Positions 39,522 through 51,315 of a stretch of 64,000 nucleotides of DNA are shown one piece after another (positions within the stretch are counted from its first letter, which is position 1; each line of letters begins with the position of its first letter). The stretch spans positions 62,001-126,000 of the forward strand of contig NZ_FNKG01000004.1 in NCBI RefSeq assembly GCF_900101675.1. The letters are read 5' to 3'. Position numbers and translations under genes: made by a program. The notes under the pieces are model-generated. The model was given only the letters and a program-made list of their open reading frames with translations. It was not told the origin of the DNA and ran no database searches. Source of the stretch: Curtobacterium sp. UNCCL20. GTDB lineage: Bacteria > Actinomycetota > Actinomycetes > Actinomycetales > Microbacteriaceae.

Positions 39522-40745
39522 CTACCGCGCGCTGGTCGCGTCGTCCCGCTGGACCACCTCGGTGAGCCACGCGAGGATGCGCGCGTCGAACCAGTCGGCG
39601 TCGTAGTTCCAGAGCTTGGTGTGCCGGGCGGTCGTCTGCACCTCGAGCCGGACGAGGTCCGGCCGCGCCTCGGCGAGCCGGTGCGACGCGGAGGACGGGA
39701 CGAACCCGTCGTCGTCGCTGTGCAGCAGCAGGATCGGGACGGCGAGCTCGTCGGCGCGCGCGACCATGTCGAGTTCGCGGAGGTCGACCGGGTGGTGCAG
39801 CCCGGTCGCGCGGTGCAGGACCGGGGTGCGGAGCAGCCGCTGCGCCACCTTGCGGACCGGCCGCGGCAGCCGGAGGAGCTGGCTCTGCGACTTGAGGACC
39901 GCGTGCCAGTCGACCACGGGCGACTCGAGCACCACACCGTGCACCAGGTGGGCGAACCGCGAGCGGACCAGGGTCTGCAGCACGACCGCCCCGCCCATCG
40001 ACCAGCCCATCAGGACGACGCTCGTCGCGCCCTGCCCGGAGACCCAGCGCAGCACGGCGTCGATGTCCTCCCACTCGGTGCTGCCGAGGCCGTAGCGGCC
40101 GTCGACACTGCGCGGGGCGACACCGTCGTTCCGCCACGAGGCGAGGACGACCGAGTAGCCGGCGGCGCGGAAGACCGGGACGGCGCGGATGGTCTCGGCG
40201 CGGGTGACGCCACGGCCGTGCACGAGGACGGCCCACGGCGCGGCGGGATCGTCCGCTCGGACCACCCACGCCGGGGCCGGACCGTTCGGGGTGGAGACGT
40301 CGACATCCTCCACCGGGACGTCGAGCTCGCCGGGGGTGAGGTAGAACCAGCCGCCCCACCGACCGCGGCGGGCGGCGGTGGGGTCACCGGCGTCGATCGC
40401 GATGATGCGGCGCGTGACGGTGGTGTCGGTCGTGCCGAGGACCTCACCGATGCGCATGTGGCCGGTGCCCGCGCCGAACCAGAGGCTGTAGCGACCCTGC
40501 AGCTCGGTGTCCGCGGTGCGCTCGAGCGTGACCGTCATCCGGGTCGGGTCGACGGCGTGGATCGGCACCCGTTCGGTGCGCTTCCGGTCCGGGGTGACGA
40601 CCGCACGTGCGACTGCGGCGACGAAGCCGCCGATCACGGCGGTGGTGACCGCAGCCGCTGCGATCCCCGCCCCGAGGGCGACCAACCCGGCCGATCGTGC
40701 GGTGCCCTGGACGACGTCCTCGGCGGGTCGCGCGGATCGGGACAT
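39522..40745 (-). CDS. membrane-anchored alpha/beta hydrolase
   Basis: A 407-aa protein. One N-terminal membrane helix (~22-47, 'VALGAGIAAAAVTTAVIGGF') is followed by a variable region and a serine hydrolase domain from about 160. The oxyanion segment is 'VHGRGVTRAET', the nucleophile elbow 'GWSMGGAV', the acid lies in 'LHSDDDGF' and the His in 'ARHTKLWN'. Substrate unknown. ATG 40745 has TAGGCT 7 nt upstream (leaderless). Confidence 0.82.
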   Translation of the reverse strand: MSRSARPAEDVVQGTARSAGLVALGAGIAAAAVTTAVIGGFVAAVARAVVTPDRKRTERVPIHAVDPTRMTVTLERTADTELQGRYSLWFGAGTGHMRIGEVLGTTDTTVTRRIIAIDAGDPTAARRGRWGGWFYLTPGELDVPVEDVDVSTPNGPAPAWVVRADDPAAPWAVLVHGRGVTRAETIRAVPVFRAAGYSVVLASWRNDGVAPRSVDGRYGLGSTEWEDIDAVLRWVSGQGATSVVLMGWSMGGAVVLQTLVRSRFAHLVHGVVLESPVVDWHAVLKSQSQLLRLPRPVRKVAQRLLRTPVLHRATGLHHPVDLRELDMVARADELAVPILLLHSDDDGFVPSSASHRLAEARPDLVRLEVQTTARHTKLWNYDADWFDARILAWLTEVVQRDDATSAR

Positions 40746-40752
40746 GGTCCGG

Positions 40753-40762
40753 AGCCTAGTCT
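40753..40762. promoter_or_regulatory. overlapping divergent -10 boxes
   Basis: TAGTCT (40757-40762, plus) stands 6 nt before GTG 40769. TAGGCT (40758-40753, minus) stands 7 nt before ATG 40745. They share two base pairs, so polymerases for the two genes must exclude each other. Confidence 0.55.
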
Positions 40763-40768
40763 GCATTC

Positions 40769-41353
40769 GTGTCCGAAACCCGAGAGCCCGACGCCTTCGC
40801 GCGGCTCCGTGCGTTCGTGGCGTCGGGCGGCACCCGCGCCGAGACGACGATCACCGAGATCCCCTCCCCGTCGCGCATCGCCCCCTTCTCGATCGCCCTC
40901 GCGGCGGACGTCTCCGGGGCCGTGCACGGCATGGACTCCGACCTGGGGACCGGGCGCTTCATCGCGCTGTACGACCCCGAAGAACCCGAGGGCTGGGGCG
41001 GCGCGTTCCGCATCGTCACCTTCGCCCAGGCGCCGCTCGAACCCGAGATCGGCGTCGACGAGTTCGTCGCGGACGTGACGTGGAGCTGGCTCGTCGACGC
41101 CCTCGCGGCGCACGGGGCGACCCACGACCACGCCTCGGGCACGGCGACGAAGATCATCTCCCGCGGCTACGGCGACCTCTCGGCGCAGGGCGACGGCGCG
41201 CAGCTCGAGCTTCGGGCATCGTGGACCCCGCGCGGCGAGGACCTCACCGCACACGTCGAGGCCTGGGAGGAGATCGTGGCGATGCTCGCCGGACTCCCGC
41301 CCGCGTCGGACGGCGTGACCCTGTTGGCCCCGAGGAGGCTTGCACGTGACTGA
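40769..41353 (+). CDS. DUF3000 family protein
   Basis: A 194-aa soluble protein ('TRAETTITEIPSPSRIAPFS', 'LYDPEEPEGWGGAFRIVTFA', 'DEFVADVTWSWLVDALAAHG') of an actinobacterial family of unknown function that regularly precedes an RNase D gene, as here (8-bp overlap). GTG 40769 is supported by the -10 box 6 nt upstream. Confidence 0.85.
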   Translation: MSETREPDAFARLRAFVASGGTRAETTITEIPSPSRIAPFSIALAADVSGAVHGMDSDLGTGRFIALYDPEEPEGWGGAFRIVTFAQAPLEPEIGVDEFVADVTWSWLVDALAAHGATHDHASGTATKIISRGYGDLSAQGDGAQLELRASWTPRGEDLTAHVEAWEEIVAMLAGLPPASDGVTLLAPRRLARD

Positions 41354-42626
41354 CCCCGCCGCTTCGGCTGCGTCCCCGGCTGCTTCGGCTGCTGCAGCGG
41401 CTGCGTCTCCGGCCTTCGAGGCGTCGCACGAGGCCGTGAAGGTGATCGAGACGCGCGACGACTACCTCGCTGCCGTCGCCGCGATCGCCGCCGGGCACGG
41501 ACCGGTCGCCGTCGACGCCGAGCGCGCCAGCGGCTACCGGTACTCCCAGCGCGCCTACCTCATCCAGGTGTTCCGCCGTGGCGCGGGCGCCTTCCTGTTC
41601 GACCCGATCCCGATCGGCGACTTCAGCGAGCTGCAGGACGCGATCGTCGACGAGGAGTGGCTCTTCCACGCCGCGTCGCAGGACCTGCCGTGCCTGCAGG
41701 AGGTCGGCCTCGTCCCGACCCGCATCTTCGACACCGAGCTCGGCGCCCGCATCGCCGGGTTCCCCCGGGTCGGCCTCGGCGCCGTCGTCGAGCAGCTGCT
41801 CGGCATCACCCTCGCGAAGGCGCACTCCGCAGCCGACTGGTCGACCCGTCCGCTCCCGCAGTCCTGGCTGGTCTACGCCTCGCTCGACGTCGAGCTGCTC
41901 CCCGACCTCCGGGACGCCCTCGCGGCGAAGCTCGACGAGGCCGGCAAGACCCGGATCGCCGAAGAGGAGTTCGACGCGGTGCTGCACCGAGCGCCGAAGC
42001 CGCCGCGCGCCGAGCCGTGGCGCCGCCTGTCCGGCATGCACGCGCTCCGCGGCACCCGGGCACTGGCGATCGCCCGGTCGCTGTGGACCGCGCGGGACGA
42101 GTACGCCCGGACGACCGACATCGCACCGGGTCGGACGATCCCGGACTCCGCGATCGTGGCCGCTGCCGCTGCCGCACCGGCCTCGAAGGGCGAGCTGAGC
42201 GGGGTGAAGGCCTTCACCGGCCGTGCCAGCCGCTCCGAGCTCGACCGCTGGTGGGCCGCGGTGGAAGCGGGCCGGACCACCGAGGACCTCCCGAAGCTCC
42301 GCGGGACCGGCGAGCCGACGCTCCCGCCGCCCCGCGCCTGGGCAGACCGCAACCCCGCCGCCGACCGTCGGTACAAGGCCGCGCGCGCGGCCGTCGTGGC
42401 GCGTGCCGAGGAGCTCGACCTGCCCGTGGAGAACCTCCTCACGCCGGACACGCTGCGGGTCGTCTCGTGGGAGCCGCCGACCCCGATCGCGACCGAGACG
42501 GTGGGCGCTGCGCTCGCGTCGCACGACGCCCGCCCGTGGCAGGTCGAGGAGACGGCGTCGATCATCGCGCACGCCTTTGTCGAGGCTGCACAGCCGCCTG
42601 CTGCTGAGAGCAACACGGAGTCGTAG
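41346..42626 (+). CDS. rnd: ribonuclease D-like 3'-5' exonuclease with HRDC domain
   Basis: A 426-aa protein. The DEDDy exonuclease domain (~30-215) shows ExoI 'AVDAERASGYRYSQ', ExoII 'HAASQDLPCL' and ExoIII 'YASLDVELLPDL'. An HRDC domain follows (~230-305), then a C-terminal helical part. It trims RNA 3' ends, for example of tRNA precursors. GTG 41346 is chosen over TTG 41340 because AGGAGG lies 7 nt upstream. It overlaps the DUF3000 gene. Confidence 0.87.
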   Translation: MTDPAASAASPAASAAAAAASPAFEASHEAVKVIETRDDYLAAVAAIAAGHGPVAVDAERASGYRYSQRAYLIQVFRRGAGAFLFDPIPIGDFSELQDAIVDEEWLFHAASQDLPCLQEVGLVPTRIFDTELGARIAGFPRVGLGAVVEQLLGITLAKAHSAADWSTRPLPQSWLVYASLDVELLPDLRDALAAKLDEAGKTRIAEEEFDAVLHRAPKPPRAEPWRRLSGMHALRGTRALAIARSLWTARDEYARTTDIAPGRTIPDSAIVAAAAAAPASKGELSGVKAFTGRASRSELDRWWAAVEAGRTTEDLPKLRGTGEPTLPPPRAWADRNPAADRRYKAARAAVVARAEELDLPVENLLTPDTLRVVSWEPPTPIATETVGAALASHDARPWQVEETASIIAHAFVEAAQPPAAESNTES

Positions 42627-42753
42627 GAACGGCCCAACGGGCATGCGTCCGCACAGGCTCGGGGCATAGCGTCGACCCTGGATGCCGGGCACGCCCCGGC
42701 CGGTCGGGGCGGAACGTGCCCCGGCGTGATCGATGAGGATCTGGAGGCCCAGA

Positions 42754-43965
42754 TTGCCAAAGGCAGCAGACGTCGTCTTCGTTGACGGCGTTCGGACACC
42801 GTTCGGACGAGCCGGGGAGAAGGGGGTGTTCTGGAAGACCCGCGCCGATGACCTCGCGGTGCACGCGATGCGCGGACTCCTCGACCGGAACGCCTCGCTG
42901 GACGGGGCCGCGGTCGACGACGTCGCCGTGGCCGCGACCACGCAGCAGGGCGACCAGGGGCTGACGCTAGGACGGACCGTGGGCATGCTCGCGGGCCTCC
43001 CGAAGACCGTTCCCGGGTACGCGATCGACCGGATGTGCGCCGGTGCCATGACGAGTGTCACCACGCTCGCCGGCGCCATCGCCTTCGGCGCGGCCGACGT
43101 CGCCATCGCCGGTGGTGTCGAGCACATGGGCCGGCACCCGATGGGCTTCAACGCGGACCCGAACCCCCGCTTCGTCGCGGAGCGCCTCGTCAACGGGGAC
43201 GCACTCGTGATGGGCAAGACCGCGGAGCGCCTGCACGACCGCTTCCCCGCGATCACGAAGGACCGCACCGACGCGTACGCCGTCCAGTCGCAGCAGCGGT
43301 ACGCCGCCGCGTGGGCAGCCGGCAAGCTGCAGCCCGACCTGGTGCCGGTCGAGGTCAACAAGGGCGAGGGCTGGGACATCGTGTCCAGCGACGAGCCGCC
43401 CCGGCCCGAGACCACCCTCGAGGGACTGGCCGCCCTGAAGACGCCGTTCCGGCCGCACGGCCGGATCACCGCCGGCAACGCGGCGGGCCTCAACGACGGC
43501 GCCACGATGAGCCTGCTGGCGTCGGCCGACGCAGCCAAGGAGCACGGCCTGCCGACGAAGATGCGCATGGTGTCGTTCGCGTTCGCGGGCGTCGACCCCG
43601 AGGTGATGGGCATCGGCCCCGTCCCCGCCACCGACAAGGCGCTCGCCAAGGCCGGGCTGTCGATCGACGACATCGGGCTGTTCGAGATCAACGAGGCGTT
43701 CGCCGTCCAGGTCCTCGCCTTCCTCGACAACTACGGCATCGCGCAGGACTCCACGAACGTGAACGCCTGGGGCGGCGCGATCGCGGTCGGGCACCCGCTC
43801 GCCTCGAGCGGCGTCCGACTCATGACGCAGCTCGCGGCGCAGTTCGCCGAGCGCCCGGACGTCCGCTACGGCATCACCACGATGTGCATCGGCCTCGGCC
43901 AGGGCGGCACCGTGATCTGGGAGAACCCCTCGTTCAGCAAGTCCGCGGCACGGAAGGCGGCCTGA
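42754..43965 (+). CDS. fadA: acetyl-CoA acyltransferase (3-ketoacyl-CoA thiolase)
   Basis: A 403-aa thiolase. The acyl-binding Cys95 is in 'DRMCAGAM', the His in 'GHPLASSG', and the second Cys in 'MCIGLGQGG'. It cleaves 3-ketoacyl-CoA in fatty-acid beta-oxidation. TTG 42754 has GGAGG 7 nt upstream and gives the family start 'PKAADVVFVDGVRTPFG'. It forms an operon with fadB, which starts 2 bp after its stop. Confidence 0.9.
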   Translation: MPKAADVVFVDGVRTPFGRAGEKGVFWKTRADDLAVHAMRGLLDRNASLDGAAVDDVAVAATTQQGDQGLTLGRTVGMLAGLPKTVPGYAIDRMCAGAMTSVTTLAGAIAFGAADVAIAGGVEHMGRHPMGFNADPNPRFVAERLVNGDALVMGKTAERLHDRFPAITKDRTDAYAVQSQQRYAAAWAAGKLQPDLVPVEVNKGEGWDIVSSDEPPRPETTLEGLAALKTPFRPHGRITAGNAAGLNDGATMSLLASADAAKEHGLPTKMRMVSFAFAGVDPEVMGIGPVPATDKALAKAGLSIDDIGLFEINEAFAVQVLAFLDNYGIAQDSTNVNAWGGAIAVGHPLASSGVRLMTQLAAQFAERPDVRYGITTMCIGLGQGGTVIWENPSFSKSAARKAA

Positions 43966-43967
43966 GC

Positions 43968-46106
43968 ATGACCATCGTCGACAACGACCGGCTCCTCGCG
44001 ATGAGCGAGGACGAGGTCGTCACCCACTCGTACGTCAAGCACGTGGCACTGCCCTCGGGTGGCACCCTCGCGCTCATCACGCTCGACAACGGCAAGGACT
44101 ACAAGCGGCCGAGCACCCTCGGTCCGCGCACCCTGCACGAGCTGTCCGGCGTCCTGGACACCCTGAAGACCGAGGCGTCCGCCGGCACCGTCCAGGCCGT
44201 CGCGATCACCGGCAAGGAGTACTGCTTCGCCGCCGGGGCCGACCTGTCCCAGGCTGCGTCGGTGCCCTCCCGCGACGTCGCGCACGACCTCGCCGCACTC
44301 GGCCACGCCACGCTCCGGAAGCTCTCCGACCTCGGTGTCCCGTCGTTCGCGTTCATCAACGGGATCGCGCTCGGCGGCGGGCTCGAGATCGGGCTGCACT
44401 GCACGTACCGCGTGTTCTCGTCCGCCGCACAGGGCATCGGGCTCCCCGAGGTCTTCCTCGGCATCATCCCCGGCTGGGGCGGGGCGACGCTGCTCCCCCG
44501 CCTGATCGGCCCCGAGAAGGCGCTCCGCGTCATCGTCGAGAACCCGCTGAAGAACAACCGCCTGATGGACGGCCCGTCCGCGGTCGAGCTCGGCATCGGC
44601 GACGCCCTCATCCCGTCCGTGACCTTCCTGCCCTCCGCCGTGGCGTGGGCGGACGGCGTGGTCAGCGGCCGGACGAAGGTGGTCCGGAAGAACGAGCCGG
44701 GCATGATCGAGAAGGCCGCCTGGGGCACCGTCGTGAAGGTCGCCCGCGGGCAGGTCGCCGCGAAGATCGGCACGGTACCGAAGTCGCCGTTCCGCGCGCT
44801 CGACCTCGTCGCATCGGCGAAGTCCGGGTCGCTCGACGACCGCTTCGCCGACGAGGACGAGGCCCTCGCCGACCTGCTCTCCGGCGACCAGTTCGCCGCG
44901 TCGATGTACGCGTTCGACCTGGTGCAGAAGCGCGCCAAGCGTCCCGTCGGCGCCCCCGAGGGCGTCGAGCCGAAGAAGATCACGAAGGTCGGGGTCCTCG
45001 GCGCCGGGCTGATGGCGTCGCAGTTCGCGCTGCTCTTCGCCCGCCGCCTCGGGGTCCCCGTCGTCATCACCGACGTCGACCAGTCCCGCGTCGACGCCGG
45101 CGTGGAACGGATCCGTGGCGAGGTCGCGAAGCTGCTCGACAAGGGCCGCGTCTCCCCCGACGACGCGAACCGCATCACCGCTCTGGTGAGCGGATCGGTC
45201 TCCTACGACGCGTTCGCGGACGCCGACTGGGTGATCGAGGCCGTCTTCGAGGAGATGTCCGTCAAGCAGGAGGTCTTCCGGAAGATCGAGCAGGTCATCT
45301 CGCCGGACGCCATCCTCGCGACGAACACCTCGTCGCTGTCCGTCTCCGAGATGGGTTCGGTGCTGTCCGACCCGTCGCGCCTCGTCGGGTTCCACTTCTT
45401 CAACCCCGTCGCGGTGATGCCGCTGCTCGAGGTCGTGCGCACCGCCGATACCTCCGACGAGACGGTCGCGACGGCACTGTCGGTCGCGAAGACCCTCAAG
45501 AAGACGGCGATCGTCACCGCGGACCAGCCGGGTTTCGTCGTGAACCGCGTGCTCGCCCGGGTGCTCGGCGAGGCGATGCGCGGCGTCGAAGAGGGCACCT
45601 CGTTCGACGTCGTCGCGCAGGGAGCCGCACCGCTCGGGCTCCCGATGTCGCCGTTCGAGCTGCTCGAACTCGTCGGGCTGCCGGTCGGCGCGCACGTGCT
45701 CGACTCGCACCACGCTGCGTGGCCGGAGCGCTTCTACCCCGGTGACGGGCTGAAGAAGATCGCCGAGTACGGGCACATCCTGACCCGCGACAAGAAGGGC
45801 AACGCGACCGGGTACGACCCCGCCGCCGTGAAGCTCGTCGCGCCCGCCAAGAAGGACGCCGCACCGGTCGACGCTGCCGAGATGCAGCGCCGCTTCGAGG
45901 ACGCCCTCGCCGACGAGCTGCACCGCATGCTCGCCGACGGTGTCGTCCAGCACGTCGAGGAGATCGACCTCGGACTCATCCTCGGCGCGGGCTACCCGTT
46001 CCAGGCCGGTGGGATCAGCCCGTACCTCGACCGGTCGGGGGCCTCGGAGCGTGTCTTCGGTGGCGCCTTCCACGATCCCGCGATCGTCGGCCCCGCTTCC
46101 CGCTGA
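43968..46106 (+). CDS. fadB: fatty-acid oxidation multifunctional protein (enoyl-CoA hydratase / 3-hydroxyacyl-CoA dehydrogenase)
   Basis: A 712-aa fusion. The crotonase domain (~20-215) has oxyanion-hole segments 'CFAAGADLSQ' and 'NGIALGGGLEIG' and catalytic Glu in 'LPEVFLGIIPGWGG'. The dehydrogenase part (~335-630) has the NAD-binding 'VGVLGAGLMASQFA' and catalytic His/Glu in 'GFHFFNPVAVMPLLE'. It carries out the two middle steps of beta-oxidation and hands the product to FadA. ATG 43968 follows fadA by 2 bp. The long frame upstream to 43035 is a shadow of fadA. Confidence 0.9.
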   Translation: MTIVDNDRLLAMSEDEVVTHSYVKHVALPSGGTLALITLDNGKDYKRPSTLGPRTLHELSGVLDTLKTEASAGTVQAVAITGKEYCFAAGADLSQAASVPSRDVAHDLAALGHATLRKLSDLGVPSFAFINGIALGGGLEIGLHCTYRVFSSAAQGIGLPEVFLGIIPGWGGATLLPRLIGPEKALRVIVENPLKNNRLMDGPSAVELGIGDALIPSVTFLPSAVAWADGVVSGRTKVVRKNEPGMIEKAAWGTVVKVARGQVAAKIGTVPKSPFRALDLVASAKSGSLDDRFADEDEALADLLSGDQFAASMYAFDLVQKRAKRPVGAPEGVEPKKITKVGVLGAGLMASQFALLFARRLGVPVVITDVDQSRVDAGVERIRGEVAKLLDKGRVSPDDANRITALVSGSVSYDAFADADWVIEAVFEEMSVKQEVFRKIEQVISPDAILATNTSSLSVSEMGSVLSDPSRLVGFHFFNPVAVMPLLEVVRTADTSDETVATALSVAKTLKKTAIVTADQPGFVVNRVLARVLGEAMRGVEEGTSFDVVAQGAAPLGLPMSPFELLELVGLPVGAHVLDSHHAAWPERFYPGDGLKKIAEYGHILTRDKKGNATGYDPAAVKLVAPAKKDAAPVDAAEMQRRFEDALADELHRMLADGVVQHVEEIDLGLILGAGYPFQAGGISPYLDRSGASERVFGGAFHDPAIVGPASR

Positions 46107-46153
46107 GCCCCGCCCGCCCGGTCCCTCCCGGTCGGTCCCCGCCCGCCCGGTCC

Positions 46154-46215
46154 CGCACAACCAAAGTCACCCCGAACCACGGCTTCCCGTGGTTCGGGGT
46201 GACTTTCGTTGTGCG
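46154..46215. terminator. 62-bp palindrome, bidirectional terminator
   Basis: CGCACAAC at one end and GTTGTGCG at the other enclose AAAGTCACCCCGAACCACGG and its complement, with a cttc loop. A or T runs in the stem give both transcripts a U-rich 3' arm. It serves the convergent fadB and dxs genes. Confidence 0.75.
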
Positions 46216-46294
46216 AAGTACGGTCGAACCACACCACACCACACCGCACCGCACACCACACCGGCCGGCGGCCCACACCGGCGGCACCCCGCGC

Positions 46295-48238
46295 TCAGCG
46301 CTCGGCGGACTCCGTCTGGCGCGTGTTCGACCGCGCCGGCTTCGCCTGGGGCAGCTTCGTCCCGACCACCTGGTCGATGACGTCGCGCGCGATCGCCTGC
46401 GCGGTGAGCCCGACGTCGGCGAGGATCTGGGAGCGCGACGCGTGGTCGATGAACTCGTCCGGCAGTCCGAGTTCGTTCACCCCGGTGTCGACCCCGGCCG
46501 CTCGCAGGTCCTGCCGCAGCCGCGTGCCGACGCCACCGACCCGGACGCCGTCCTCGATCGTGATGACGAGCCGGTGGTCCCGCGAGAGGTCGATGAGCGA
46601 CGACGGGATCGGCACCACCCAGCGCGGGTCCACGACGGTGACGCCGATGCCCTGCGCCTCGAGCAGCGCCGCGGCCTCGAGGGCCAACGGCACCATCGAC
46701 CCGACGGCGACGAAGAGCACGTCCTCGACGTCGTCCGCGGCGGCGTGCAGCACGTCCACACCGTCGGCGAGACGACGGACCGCGGGGATGTCCGGTCCGA
46801 CCTGGCCCTTCGACCAGCGCAGCACGGTCGGGGCGTCGTCGACGGCCACGGCCTCCCGGAACTCCTCGCGCAGCGTCACGGCGTCACGGGGTGCCGCGAT
46901 GCGGATGCCCGGCACGACCTGCAGGAGCGCGAGGTCCCACATGCCGTGGTGCGACGGCCCGTCGGGTCCGGTGATGCCCGCACGGTCGAGGACGAAGGTG
47001 ACGCCGGCCCGGTGCAGTGCGACGTCCATGAGGACCTGGTCGAACGCGCGGTTCAGGAACGTCGCGTAGAGCGCCACGACGGGGTGCAGTCCCCCGTAGG
47101 CGAGTCCGGCGGCGGTCGTGACGGCGTGCTGTTCGGCGATGCCGACGTCGTACACGCGCTCCGGGTGCTGCTCCTGGAACAGGTGCAGGCCGGTGGGCCG
47201 GAGCATCGCTGCCGTGATGGCCACGACCCTCGGATCGGCAGCGCCCACCTCCGCCAGCGTGGACGCGAACACCGAGGTCCACGACGGACCGGACGAGACG
47301 TCGAGCGACTCGCCGGTCTCGGGGTCGATGTGCCCGACGGCGTGGAACTGGTCGGCCTGGTCGCGGAGGGCCGGCTCGAAGCCGTGGCCCTTCTCGGTGA
47401 TGGCGTGCACGATCGTCGGCGCGCCGTACTCCTTCGCCTGACGGAGCGCGGCTTCCATCGCCTTCTCGTCGTGGCCGTTGACCGGCCCGATGTACTTGAT
47501 GTCGAGGTTCGAGTACAGCGCCTCGTTGTTCGTGAACCGCGACAGGAAGCCGTGCAGGCCGCCGCGCATCCCCCGGTAGATGGCACGCCCCGGAGCGCCG
47601 AAGCGTCCGGCCACGGCACGGGTCGTCTCGTACAGCGCGCGGTACTCGCGACGCGTCCGGACGGAGCTGAGGAAGCGGGCCATGCCGCCGATCGTCGGCG
47701 CGTAGGAGCGTCCGTTGTCGTTGACGACGATGACGAGACGCCGGTCGTTGCCGTCCGAGATGTTGTTGAGCGCCTCCCACGTCATGCCGCCCGTGAGCGC
47801 ACCGTCACCGACGACGGCGACCACCGTGCGGTCGACCTGACCGGTCTGGACGAACGCGCGCGAGATGCCGTCCGCCCAGGACAGCGACGAGGACGCGTGC
47901 GAGGACTCGACGATGTCGTGCTCCGACTCGCGCCGCTGCGGGTAGCCGGCGAGGCCCCCGCGCTCACGGAGCCGCGAGAAGTCCTGCCGTCCGGTGACGA
48001 GCTTGTGCACGTACGACTGGTGTCCGGTGTCGAACACGAACGCGTCGTGCGGCGAGTCGAACACGCGGTGCATGGCGAGCGTGAGCTCGACCACTCCGAG
48101 GTTCGGGCCGAGGTGGCCGCCGGTCTTCGCGACCTCGGCGACGAGGAAGCGCCGGATCTCGGCGGCGAGTCCGGTCATCTGCGCGTCGGAGAGACGCTTC
48201 AGGTCGCGCGGCGACGAGATGCTGCTGAGCAGGCTCAC
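46295..48238 (-). CDS. dxs: 1-deoxy-D-xylulose-5-phosphate synthase
   Basis: A 647-aa thiamine-diphosphate enzyme that condenses pyruvate and glyceraldehyde 3-phosphate, the first step of the MEP isoprenoid pathway. TPP/Mg binding: 'GDGALTGGMTWEALNNI' and 'VNDNGRSYAP'. The transketolase pyrimidine domain contains 'VYDVGIAEQHAVTTAAGLA' and 'GPDGPSHHGMWDLA'. GTG 48238 has AAAGGAG 6-7 nt upstream. No other MEP gene is adjacent. Confidence 0.95.
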   Translation of the reverse strand: MSLLSSISSPRDLKRLSDAQMTGLAAEIRRFLVAEVAKTGGHLGPNLGVVELTLAMHRVFDSPHDAFVFDTGHQSYVHKLVTGRQDFSRLRERGGLAGYPQRRESEHDIVESSHASSSLSWADGISRAFVQTGQVDRTVVAVVGDGALTGGMTWEALNNISDGNDRRLVIVVNDNGRSYAPTIGGMARFLSSVRTRREYRALYETTRAVAGRFGAPGRAIYRGMRGGLHGFLSRFTNNEALYSNLDIKYIGPVNGHDEKAMEAALRQAKEYGAPTIVHAITEKGHGFEPALRDQADQFHAVGHIDPETGESLDVSSGPSWTSVFASTLAEVGAADPRVVAITAAMLRPTGLHLFQEQHPERVYDVGIAEQHAVTTAAGLAYGGLHPVVALYATFLNRAFDQVLMDVALHRAGVTFVLDRAGITGPDGPSHHGMWDLALLQVVPGIRIAAPRDAVTLREEFREAVAVDDAPTVLRWSKGQVGPDIPAVRRLADGVDVLHAAADDVEDVLFVAVGSMVPLALEAAALLEAQGIGVTVVDPRWVVPIPSSLIDLSRDHRLVITIEDGVRVGGVGTRLRQDLRAAGVDTGVNELGLPDEFIDHASRSQILADVGLTAQAIARDVIDQVVGTKLPQAKPARSNTRQTESAER

Positions 48239-48296
48239 GGGCGCTCCTTTCGTGGGGCTGTCGGCCCACCATATCCGCGCTGGGACACAACGGACT

Positions 48297-48328
48297 GGAG
48301 GCGCGGTGCCAGCTGGCACCGCGCCTCC
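48297..48328. terminator. 32-bp perfect palindrome of the CTGGAGGCGCGG family
   Basis: Same 32 bases as the copies at 26402 and 62387. It lies between acnA and dxs (both minus strand) and may end the acnA transcript. Confidence 0.6.
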
Positions 48329-48370
48329 CGTCCGTCACGTGGTCGCGTCAGCGACCGCCGCGCGCGTCGT

Positions 48371-51187
<2,817 letters not shown>

Positions 51188-51246
51188 TGTGCCGCCTCCC
51201 TACTGATCGGTGTGCCCCCATCCTGCTGGGACGCCGAACGTCCCAC

Positions 51247-51313
51247 CAGCAAGGCAAACCTAATCCCGTGCACGGCGGAGCGTCCGCGGGAAATTGTCTC
51301 GATGTCGAGACAA
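51247..51313 (-). promoter_or_regulatory. candidate operators upstream of acnA
   Basis: A perfect 20-bp palindrome TTGTCTCGAT/GTCGAGACAA lies at 51294-51313. A TTAGGTTTGCCTT segment (minus strand, about 51252-51264) partly resembles a DtxR/IdeR iron box. Iron or stress control of aconitase would be sensible but is inferred. Confidence 0.35.
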
Positions 51314-51315
51314 CT

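Noticed and set aside
43035-43967. N-terminal extension of FadB into fadA
   Set aside because: The upstream 311 codons are an out-of-frame reading of the thiolase gene; ATG 43968 starts the crotonase domain.
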